5,067 nucleotides of DNA, taken from Gemmatimonadota bacterium. GTDB taxonomy: Bacteria > JAAXHH01. Position 1 is the stretch's first letter; each line of letters starts with the position of its first letter. Location of the stretch: the NCBI GenBank assembly GCA_026713285.1, contig JAPOOT010000188.1, positions 1 to 5,067 on the forward strand, read 5' to 3'. Position numbers and translations under genes: made by a program. Below, piece after piece: positions 1 to 5,045 of this stretch. The notes beneath the pieces are model-generated. The model was given only the letters and a program-made list of their open reading frames with translations, was not told where the DNA came from and did not search any database.

Positions 1-1
1 C

Positions 2-2419
2 ACGCCCGTGATGGTGGACAGTTCGAGCTGGCCGGTCATAGAAGCGGGGCTCAAATGCGTGCAGGGCAAGGGGATCGCCAATTCCATCAGCCTGAAGGAA
101 GGCGAAGAGGTGTTCAAGAGCCAGGCGCGGCTGGCGAGGCGTTACGGCGCTGCCGTGGTGGTGATGGCCTTCGACGAGGAGGGTCAGGCCACGGACCCGG
201 ACCACAAGTTGGAGATCCTGAGCCGATCCTACCGGATCCTCACCGAAGAGATCGGCATGGACCCGACGGATGTCATCTTCGATCCGAACATCCTCACCGT
301 GGCCACCGGTATCGAGGAACACGATGCGTACGCCGTCAACTTCATCGAGGCCGTCCGACGGCTCAAAGCGCTACACCCCCTGGCCAAGGTCAGCGGCGGT
401 GTGAGCAACATCTCCTTCTCCTTCCGCGGCAACGACCACATCCGGGAGGTGATGCACGCCGCCTTCCTGTATCACGCCATCCAGGCGGGCCTGGACATGG
501 GCATTGTCAACGCCGGGCAACTGGCAATCTACGAGGACATCGATCCGGAATCGCTCGTCATGGTCGAGGACGTCCTCCTCAACCGGCGGCCCGACGCCAC
601 TGAGCGGCTGCTGGAGTTTGCCGAATCCACAAGAGGAACCGCCACCGAACGGGCGCGGAAGGACGAAAACTGGCGCGCGGGCAGCCTGGAGGAACGCGTT
701 TCCCACGCCCTGGTCAACGGTATCGCCGATCATGTCGAGGAGGACATGGAGGAGGCGCTGCAACGGTACGACCGGCCGCTCCACATCATCGAGGGACCCC
801 TCATGGCCGGCATGTCCATCGTGGGAGATCTCTTCGGAGAGGGTAAGATGTTCCTGCCACAGGTCGTGAAGTGCGCGCGGGTCATGAAGAAAGCCGTGGC
901 CCTCCTGATACCGCACATGGAGGCAGAACACGGGGATGGCGGCGAGCGGCAGTACCAGGGTACCATCCTCCTGGCCACGGTGAAGGGGGACGTGCACGAT
1001 ATCGGGAAGAACATCGTGGGCGTGGTGCTGGGGTGTAATAACTACCGCATCATCGACCTGGGCGTCATGGTCCCGGCGGAGAAGATCATCGGTACGGCCG
1101 TGGAAGAAGGCGTCGACCTCATCGGTTTGAGCGGGCTGATCACCCCGTCCCTTCACGAGATGATCCACGTGGCCCGCGAGGTCGAGCGCAACGGCTTCGA
1201 ACTGCCCCTGCTCATCGGCGGCGCCACGACGAGCCGACGGCACACGGCGATCAAGATCGAGCCCGCGTATCACGGACCTACCGTGCATGTGACGGACGCG
1301 TCGAGAGCCGTGGAAGTGGTGGGCAACCTGATCAGCGAAGATTTGAGACCCGATTACGCGCGGCGCGTTCGAGACGATTACCGGCGTGTACGCGACACCT
1401 ACGAAAACAGGACGCCGCGCACGCCCCTGGTGCCCTTTGAGGAGGCAAGCCGGCGGCGGCCCGCCCTCGTATGGTCGGAAGATATCATCGCCGTTCCCGA
1501 ATTCACCGGCGTGCGGGTCGACGACGATTTCCCGCTGCAAGAGCTCGTTCCCTATATAGACTGGACACCCCTATTCGGCGCATGGGAGTTGCGGGGACGT
1601 TATCCGGCCATCCTGGAGGACGATACGGTCGGTGAAGAGGCACGGAAGTTGTTTGATGACGCGCGAGAACTGCTGGAGGGGATCGTGGACGGCCGTCTGC
1701 TAAGGGCCCGGGCGGTATGGGGATTCTTCCCCGCCCATTCCAACGGGAGCGACATCATCATTCACGGCGATGCGGGCCGCGCCGAGGTGCTCACCACATT
1801 CCACATGCTGCGCCAGCAGCGTCCCCGGTCGGCTGACGGACCGTGCCTCGCCCTTTCCGATTTCGTGGGGCCCGAAGGCACGGAGGACTACATCGGCGCC
1901 TTCGCGGTTACGGCCGGAATCGGTCTCGACGAAGTGGTCAGGCGGTACGAGGCCGATCACGACGACTACCGTGCCATTATGGTCAAAGCGCTCGCAGACC
2001 GGCTGGCCGAAGCTTTTGCCGAGCAAACCCATCAAAGGGCGCGTCGCGCCTGGGGATACGGGCAGGACGAGAAGCTGGACGGCGAAGACCTGATCCGGGA
2101 GAAGTATCGGGGCATCCGGCCCGCGCCCGGTTACCCGGCCTGCCCCGATCACACCGAAAAACGGCGGCTCTTCGACCTGCTACGGGCCGAAGAACGGATC
2201 GGGGTCGAACTCACGGAAAGCTACGCCATGGACCCGCCGCCGTCCGTAGCCGGCCTCTACTTCGGACATCCCGATGCCCGGTATTTCAACGTGGGCAAAA
2301 TAGGACGGGACCAGGTGGAAGACTACGCCCACCGCAAGCGGATGACCGTCGAATCCGTGGAAAGATGGCTGGCGCCCAACCTCGATTATGAGCCTGTGGA
2401 TAGTACTGCGAGATACTAA
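2..2419 (+). CDS. metH: Methionine synthase, cobalamin-dependent (5'-truncated by window edge)
   Basis: Cytoplasmic enzyme moving a methyl group from 5-methyltetrahydrofolate through cobalamin to homocysteine, giving methionine. The frame is open through the left edge, so the GTG/ATG at 8-13 are internal codons. Numbering from the GTG at 8, residues 1 to about 195 are the C-terminal part of the pterin (methyltetrahydrofolate) domain, including VMVDSS, FDPNILTVATG and KVSGGVSNISFSFRGN. About 220-315 is the four-helix cobalamin cap (F276 and L283 match the E. coli cap residues Phe708/Leu715). About 318-450 binds cobalamin: DVHDIG at 328-333 with lower ligand H330, GLSGLITPSL around S375, and IGGATTS. 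About 500-803 is the AdoMet reactivation domain: YIDWTP (D518), E668, and RPAPGYPACPDH from R704. By comparison with the E. coli enzyme (about 1227 residues), roughly 430 residues are missing: the homocysteine/zinc domain and the start of the pterin domain. No damage is seen. It ends TAA, 36 bp from a convergent gene. Very sure. Confidence 0.97.
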   Translation, partial: TPVMVDSSSWPVIEAGLKCVQGKGIANSISLKEGEEVFKSQARLARRYGAAVVVMAFDEEGQATDPDHKLEILSRSYRILTEEIGMDPTDVIFDPNILTVATGIEEHDAYAVNFIEAVRRLKALHPLAKVSGGVSNISFSFRGNDHIREVMHAAFLYHAIQAGLDMGIVNAGQLAIYEDIDPESLVMVEDVLLNRRPDATERLLEFAESTRGTATERARKDENWRAGSLEERVSHALVNGIADHVEEDMEEALQRYDRPLHIIEGPLMAGMSIVGDLFGEGKMFLPQVVKCARVMKKAVALLIPHMEAEHGDGGERQYQGTILLATVKGDVHDIGKNIVGVVLGCNNYRIIDLGVMVPAEKIIGTAVEEGVDLIGLSGLITPSLHEMIHVAREVERNGFELPLLIGGATTSRRHTAIKIEPAYHGPTVHVTDASRAVEVVGNLISEDLRPDYARRVRDDYRRVRDTYENRTPRTPLVPFEEASRRRPALVWSEDIIAVPEFTGVRVDDDFPLQELVPYIDWTPLFGAWELRGRYPAILEDDTVGEEARKLFDDARELLEGIVDGRLLRARAVWGFFPAHSNGSDIIIHGDAGRAEVLTTFHMLRQQRPRSADGPCLALSDFVGPEGTEDYIGAFAVTAGIGLDEVVRRYEADHDDYRAIMVKALADRLAEAFAEQTHQRARRAWGYGQDEKLDGEDLIREKYRGIRPAPGYPACPDHTEKRRLFDLLRAEERIGVELTESYAMDPPPSVAGLYFGHPDARYFNVGKIGRDQVEDYAHRKRMTVESVERWLAPNLDYEPVDSTARY

Positions 2420-2422
2420 GGA

Positions 2423-2450
2423 GCATAGACACGAGGCAAACCGTCTGTGC
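2423..2450 (+). terminator. Weak hairpin in the metH / XRE convergent gap
   Basis: GCATAGAC (2423-2430) can pair with GTCTGTGC (2443-2450), an 8-bp stem with one U-G wobble and a 12-nt loop, starting 4 nt after the metH stop. The wobble exists only in the plus-strand transcript; the minus transcript has an A-C mismatch there. It is followed by GTTTAC rather than a clear U tract, so an intrinsic terminator for metH is possible but weak. Confidence 0.3.
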
Positions 2451-2455
2451 GTTTA

Positions 2456-2731
2456 CTATCCCACCGTAAACAGCAACTTTTTCCCAATCGCCTTGGCGTA
2501 TTTCCCAAGAGTAGACAAGCGGATGTCTTCCGCATGGTTCTCGATTCTGGAAATGGCAGACTTCCTGGTCTTCAACCTGCGCGCCACTTCTTCCTGGGTA
2601 AGACCGGCATCCTCTCTCGCCTGTCGAAGTAGTACACCGATCTTGAACTCCTGGTATCCCTCATCGTAGTTCTCGGCAAATTCTGCATCCTTGACCTTGC
2701 GATATGCCACGTATTTGCTCAAGTCTGTCAT
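2456..2731 (-). CDS. HigA-like XRE helix-turn-helix protein, candidate antitoxin/regulator
   Basis: A 91-residue predicted DNA-binding protein. Residues 14-30 (KDAEFAENYDEGYQEFK) resemble the short helical N-terminal segment of HigA-type antitoxins. Residues about 34-86 are a Cro/C1-type helix-turn-helix: helix 2 at TQEEVARRL (45-53), recognition helix at KSAISRIENH (57-66), then LSTLGKYAKAIGKKL. Length and layout suit antitoxins of the HigBA group, which repress their own operon and neutralise a RelE/Gp49 toxin. No such toxin is adjacent; the preceding gene encodes a NYN nuclease instead. An in-frame TAA lies 6 bp before the ATG, so this ATG is the first possible start. Its Shine-Dalgarno is weak (GAG 9 nt away), and the ATG overlaps the stop of a mini-ORF, which may couple translation. 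It may equally be a stand-alone regulator. The fold is certain; the antitoxin role is inferred. Confidence 0.9.
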   Translation of the reverse strand: MTDLSKYVAYRKVKDAEFAENYDEGYQEFKIGVLLRQAREDAGLTQEEVARRLKTRKSAISRIENHAEDIRLSTLGKYAKAIGKKLLFTVG

Positions 2732-2751
2732 CGTTTTTTACTCAGTTGCAT
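2728..2751 (-). CDS. Possible 7-codon mini-ORF coupled to the XRE gene
   Basis: The ORF reads MQLSKKR then TGA. The TGA overlaps the ATG of the XRE gene as ATGA, an arrangement typical of translational coupling. AAAGG lies 4 nt before its ATG, a usable though close-set ribosome site and better than the one directly before the XRE start. It lies in the 48-bp gap between the NYN and XRE genes. An ORF this short can arise by chance. Confidence 0.25.
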   Translation of the reverse strand: MQLSKKR

Positions 2752-2779
2752 TTTGCCTTTGCACCAACGTGATTACTGG

Positions 2780-3466
2780 CTAAATCGTGGCACGATTGGA
2801 AATGTCAATTGATGTAGCACGGTGGCGCAGGTGCGGCATGGGTGCGATATCGGTTGGCAAGAATTCCAGAAACGTAATCGATTCGTAGTAATCGTCCAAT
2901 GCCACAAATACGCCAACGTCTTGTACCCAGTTTCTCATACGTTGGTGGCAGGTATGCTCCCATGACAAAAGTTCTACTTTCCACCCCATGGTGTGCATAT
3001 CCTCAAGGGTCATGTAAAACCCATGTCCTTCGTCGTAACCCGATCCATCTCCGGTAAGCAAAACCACAGTACCCGGGTTATCCCTGTTTTTAACAGCGTC
3101 ACGCATCATGGCATTTTGCAACATCAAATCGGGTACATCCTGTTCTGACCGTTCCGTTCCTCCCCGGTAAAACAATTTTACCCGTACGCCTTGCCCTTCC
3201 AATACGTTCCACAGGGTTTTCATCTGTGGGGGTATTGAACCGGCGGCCAGGGCTTTTCTTACGGTCCTATCGGCACTTGCAAGGCGATACAGGTTTCTGA
3301 ATTCTATTCGCAACCTGAAATGAGCGTCTTCCTCGCCATTTAGTTCTCTGGCCAGGCTCTGTGCTCCGTGAAATATGTTTGAGTTGTCCCAGTAAATGTA
3401 CACTTCGTCCATATTCATTTCGTCCATTGCTTTGTTACCTGGTCGGTGTAATTTGTCGGATGCCAT
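2780..3466 (-). CDS. NYN-domain (PIN-like) predicted ribonuclease
   Basis: A 228-residue soluble protein of the NYN (LabA/DUF88-like) branch of the PIN superfamily, whose members are metal-dependent RNases with a cluster of acidic residues. Visible motifs are YIYWDNSNIFHG (23-34, first acid D27), EQDVPDLMLQNAMMRDA (108-124, D110/D113) and VVLLTGDGSGYDEG (134-147, D140 and D145). These are followed by a GWKVELLSWEH strand and a VFVALDDYYESITFLE end-of-domain segment, so the putative catalytic set is intact. The last 25 residues (about 204-228, RHRATS-type) are a tail of no clear family. The chosen ATG has AGAGAAG 7 nt upstream. M14 is a real alternative, with AGGT 9 nt upstream and only 8 residues before the first domain strand. 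It is the first gene of a pair with the XRE protein 48 bp downstream. G+C is far lower than in metH, suggesting acquisition. The target RNA and biological role are unknown. Confidence 0.9.
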   Translation of the reverse strand: MASDKLHRPGNKAMDEMNMDEVYIYWDNSNIFHGAQSLARELNGEEDAHFRLRIEFRNLYRLASADRTVRKALAAGSIPPQMKTLWNVLEGQGVRVKLFYRGGTERSEQDVPDLMLQNAMMRDAVKNRDNPGTVVLLTGDGSGYDEGHGFYMTLEDMHTMGWKVELLSWEHTCHQRMRNWVQDVGVFVALDDYYESITFLEFLPTDIAPMPHLRHRATSIDISNRATI

Positions 3467-3486
3467 GGCTTGACTTCTCTAATAAT

Positions 3487-3500
3487 GACGTGAGCATGTC
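3487..3500. promoter_or_regulatory. Imperfect palindrome before the NYN gene, possible operator
   Basis: GACGTGAGCATGTC is symmetric at five of seven base pairs and lies 21-34 bp before the NYN start codon, where an XRE-type autorepressor could bind. I could not pick out convincing -35 and -10 boxes around it. This is a weak call made from position and symmetry alone. Confidence 0.2.
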
Positions 3501-3620
3501 TTAGACCTCGTGTCGTTTCTCAAACCCATCTTCATTTACACACGAAACACCAAACAGCGACTGTTCAATGAGGATGTGCCAATGAAGCCTGTGGTGAATA
3601 AGTATATTGCAATGGTCCAT
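3501..3620 (-). CDS. Doubtful 39-residue His-rich small ORF upstream of NYN
   Basis: ATG to TAA on the same strand as the NYN gene, ending 34 bp before its start. The predicted peptide begins MDHCNILIHHRLHWHI and contains five His and one Cys within its first 15 residues and one later Cys. No family is recognised and no clear Shine-Dalgarno precedes it (only GAG close to the ATG). The frame is open for seven further codons upstream, without another good start. It could be a small third gene of the unit, a decayed gene or chance; an ORF on the opposite strand overlaps it. Confidence 0.2.
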   Translation of the reverse strand: MDHCNILIHHRLHWHILIEQSLFGVSCVNEDGFEKRHEV

Positions 3621-3680
3621 GCTCGCAAGGTGATAGTAGTATTAATCACGAAACATCCTGGTGATTCCGAAATTAGTTAG
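3582..3680 (+). CDS. Doubtful 32-residue small ORF
   Basis: It starts MKPVVNKYIAMVHARK and runs through a short hydrophobic stretch (VIVVLI) to TAG. AGGA lies 7 nt before the ATG, a good ribosome site. The same frame is open leftward to 3489, with a GTG at 3510 that would give 56 residues. No family is recognised. It overlaps the minus-strand small ORF, and at most one of them is likely to be real. Confidence 0.18.
   Translation: MKPVVNKYIAMVHARKVIVVLITKHPGDSEIS
3630..3666. repeat. Three alternating GTGAT/ATCAC half-sites
   Basis: GTGAT (3630-3634), AATCAC (3644-3649) and GTGATT (3661-3666) are alternately inverted with 10-11 bp between them. The last two form a 6-bp stem with an 11-nt loop about 36 bp past the CBM9-like stop. 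No U tract follows on the minus strand. It could be a transcript-end hairpin of that gene, a protein-binding site, or chance. Confidence 0.3.
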
Positions 3681-3701
3681 ACGTCATCTCTATCATCCCG
3701 C

Positions 3702-4355
3702 CTACCTCCTCAACACCGCCGTGCCCCAGGTGCTGGGATCGACGTGGACGCGCAGGTCGCGCCCGGCACTCCACCACTGGGCCGGGTATTCCGAATTATT
3801 GAGGAAATAGGTGAAGCCCAGCCGGGGGAACTCTTCCGGGTCGTATCCGCTGAGCGTTTCGGTCGGAAGGCAAACCTCGAGGGTGTAACCGCGGTCCGTG
3901 ATCAGGGACGCGATGGGCAGCGCTTCCGGCTCCGGCATATTCCATTTCTCACGGGCGCGGTCGACCTGCGTGGGCTTGACCACGGGCCGGTCTCCGTTGT
4001 CGCCGCCCCCGGTGGGAAGACAGTTGAACTGGTGGCAGTACCGCCCTGCCCGCCTTGCGGTCTTCACGTCCCGCGTATCCAGCCAGATCTGGAAGCTGTC
4101 CCCGGTCCAGTGCCGGCCGTAGTAGGAACGGACCGGCTTTCGCTTGCGCACGTCCACGGCGAAGTACAGACCCTCCTCGTTCCAGGCCATGAATACTTCC
4201 GCGGCCGTCGGCCGGTTCTCCAGGAAACCCAGGTCGGGTACGAGGAATTCGGGATCCCAGTCGTCCAGGACGCCGTTGATCCGGGGCGCCTGCTCGCGGT
4301 ACCGGCACTGGAAGGCGTAGGCGAAATAGACTCTGTTGGGAATGTCCAGCGGCAT
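3702..4355 (-). CDS. CBM9/DOMON-like carbohydrate-binding-fold protein
   Basis: A 217-residue protein with the beta-sandwich signatures of the CBM9-like/DOMON superfamily: INGVLDDWD (27-34), VFMAWNEEGLYFAVDV (54-69), GDSFQIWLDTRD (85-96), a CHQF strand (107-110), GYTLEVCLPTETLSG (156-170), LGFTYFLNNSE (179-189) and a closing STWGTAVLRR. Such domains bind sugars or heme and usually sit in exported proteins. Here there is no signal peptide, lipobox, membrane segment or attached enzyme, so a cytoplasmic stand-alone role is implied and the ligand is unknown. The ATG at 4355 was chosen because it sits just before the domain. The frame stays open upstream through the 42-bp repeats and into ogt, but that longer version has low-complexity Arg/Gly/Pro sequence and would overlap ogt. 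No clear Shine-Dalgarno precedes 4355. It follows ogt on the same strand after 128 bp. Fold fairly sure, function not. Confidence 0.82.
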   Translation of the reverse strand: MPLDIPNRVYFAYAFQCRYREQAPRINGVLDDWDPEFLVPDLGFLENRPTAAEVFMAWNEEGLYFAVDVRKRKPVRSYYGRHWTGDSFQIWLDTRDVKTARRAGRYCHQFNCLPTGGGDNGDRPVVKPTQVDRAREKWNMPEPEALPIASLITDRGYTLEVCLPTETLSGYDPEEFPRLGFTYFLNNSEYPAQWWSAGRDLRVHVDPSTWGTAVLRR

Positions 4356-4386
4356 GGGCGGTCGTAACGTGTTCGCGTGTTCGGTT

Positions 4387-4512
4387 GACGGGCAGACAAC
4401 AATTCGCGGTCGCAGTCCGCGCCTTCGAGACGGGCATACAACTATCCGCGGTTGCAGTCCGCGCCTTCGAGACGGGTGGACAACTATCCGCGATTGTAGG
4501 CCGCGCCTTCGA
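4387..4512. repeat. Three tandem 42-bp repeats duplicating the ogt 3' end
   Basis: Copies at 4387-4428, 4429-4470 and 4471-4512 each begin GACGGG and end CCGCGCCTTCGA on the plus strand. By eye, copies 1 and 2 differ at 4 of 42 positions and copies 2 and 3 at 6. Copy 3 contains the last codons and stop of ogt (LEGAAYNRG, stop). In the same frame copy 2 would read LEGADCNRG then stop, and copy 1 LEGADCDREL with the stop changed to TTG. Copies 1 and 2 carry CGCGG-N7-CCGCG palindromes (4405-4421, 4447-4463); copy 3 keeps only four of the five pairs. There are no unique spacers, so this is not CRISPR. Confidence 0.95.
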
Positions 4513-5005
4513 GATCGAGCAGAAACGCCTTGATGTGCGGCCGGCCGCCGTAGCCTCCCAGGCGTCCGTCGCTGGCGATCACGCGGTGGCAAGGAACCAG
4601 GATGCCGATGTCGTTGTGGCTGTTGGCCTGGCCCACCGCCCGCGCGGCCCGGGGCCTGCGCACCTGTTCCGCCACCCACTTGTAGGAACGCGACTGCCCG
4701 TATGGAATGGCCTGTTGCGCCCGCCAGACCTGCCGGGTAAACGGCGTGCCCCGCAGGAAATCGAGTGGAACGTCGAAAAGCTTCAGTCCCCCCGCGAAAT
4801 ACCGGGTAATCTGGTCTTCGACCGATGATAGCAATTTGTCATCCGGGACGAAATCCAGATTCGCCTCGAAACGGTTCAGCATGTCGGTCTCGAAGACCTC
4901 GGCCGTGACGCCATGGGTGACACGGCACACGCCCGTCTCGCTGGCCGCCGCGTACATGGGGCCGAGTGGCGTGGGAAACACCGTGTATTTCAATTCGAGT
5001 TTCAA
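4484..5005 (-). CDS. ogt: Methylated-DNA-protein cysteine methyltransferase (Ogt/MGMT)
   Basis: A suicide DNA-repair protein that moves the alkyl group from O6-alkylguanine (and O4-alkylthymine) in DNA to its own cysteine. It has 173 residues, the family's usual size. An N-terminal ribonuclease-like domain (YTVFPTPLGPMYAAAS near the start) precedes the catalytic domain from about residue 85. That domain shows PFTRQVWRAQQAIPYGQSRSY (88-108), RAVGQAN (122-128) with the Arg finger R122, and PCHRVI at 138-143 with acceptor C139 and H140. It also has N131 and E166, which match human MGMT Cys145, His146, Asn137 and Glu172. The usual NP pair after the Arg-finger motif is ND here. The start is a TTG; an in-frame TAG six codons upstream rules out a longer form, and later TTG, GTG or ATG codons would cut the first strand. 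AGGA lies 13 nt upstream, so initiation may be weak. The last codons and stop lie in the 42-bp tandem repeat. No Ada-type N-terminal regulator domain is present. Confidence 0.96.
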   Translation of the reverse strand: MKLELKYTVFPTPLGPMYAAASETGVCRVTHGVTAEVFETDMLNRFEANLDFVPDDKLLSSVEDQITRYFAGGLKLFDVPLDFLRGTPFTRQVWRAQQAIPYGQSRSYKWVAEQVRRPRAARAVGQANSHNDIGILVPCHRVIASDGRLGGYGGRPHIKAFLLDLEGAAYNRG

Positions 5006-5045
5006 CGGGTATGGGCTATCCTACATCGGGTATGGGCTATCCTAC
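5006..5045. repeat. Two 19-bp direct repeats abutting the ogt start codon
   Basis: CGGGTATGGGCTATCCTAC occurs at 5006-5024 and again at 5027-5045, identical, separated by AT (period 21). The repeats end right at the TTG start of ogt and so make up its 5' leader, including the only Shine-Dalgarno-like AGGA. Read on the minus strand, each copy carries GTAGGATAG; in the outer copy this is the V-G-stop end of a possible upstream frame. Confidence 0.95.

Larger units (their letters stand above)
3467..3701. other. AT-richer spacer between the NYN and CBM9-like genes
   Basis: This 235-bp stretch has no confident gene. It must hold the promoter of the NYN-XRE unit and the 3' flank of the CBM9-like gene, both on the minus strand. 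It contains a 39-codon minus-strand ORF (3501-3620), an overlapping plus-strand ORF (3582-3680), an imperfect palindrome at 3487-3500 and the GTGAT/ATCAC half-sites at 3630-3666. No RNA gene, insertion-sequence end or clear U-tract terminator is seen. Confidence 0.6.

Noticed and set aside
8..13. GTG/ATG as the true start of metH
   Set aside because: The frame is open to the window edge and these codons lie inside the conserved MVDSS segment of the pterin domain, so the gene starts outside the window.
371..1540. Long open frame on the minus strand inside metH
   Set aside because: It is antisense to a gene with unmistakable MetH motifs. Long antisense frames are expected in GC-rich coding DNA, and its translation is His/Arg-rich with no family features.
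2388..2669. Plus-strand open frames over the metH end and XRE gene
   Set aside because: They are antisense to a clear helix-turn-helix gene or out of frame with metH, and no recognisable protein results.
2456..3466. Classical HigBA or RelBE toxin-antitoxin locus
   Set aside because: No RelE/Gp49-type toxin is present. The partner gene encodes a NYN/PIN-like fold, so a standard label would be wrong.
2420..3701. Insertion sequence or transposon ends around the low-G+C segment
   Set aside because: I found no transposase, integrase, matched terminal inverted repeats or target-site duplication at the edges.
4387..4512. CRISPR array
   Set aside because: The 42-bp units abut with no unique spacers, there are no cas genes, and one unit is the coding end of ogt.
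4356..4679. Long N-terminal extension of the CBM9-like gene starting inside ogt
   Set aside because: It would overlap about 200 bp of ogt in another frame, and its translation is low-complexity Gly/Arg/Pro sequence outside the domain. The ATG at 4355 is more economical.
3744..4828. Plus-strand open frames opposite the CBM9-like and ogt genes
   Set aside because: They mirror two genes with clear family motifs on the minus strand and show no domain signature of their own.
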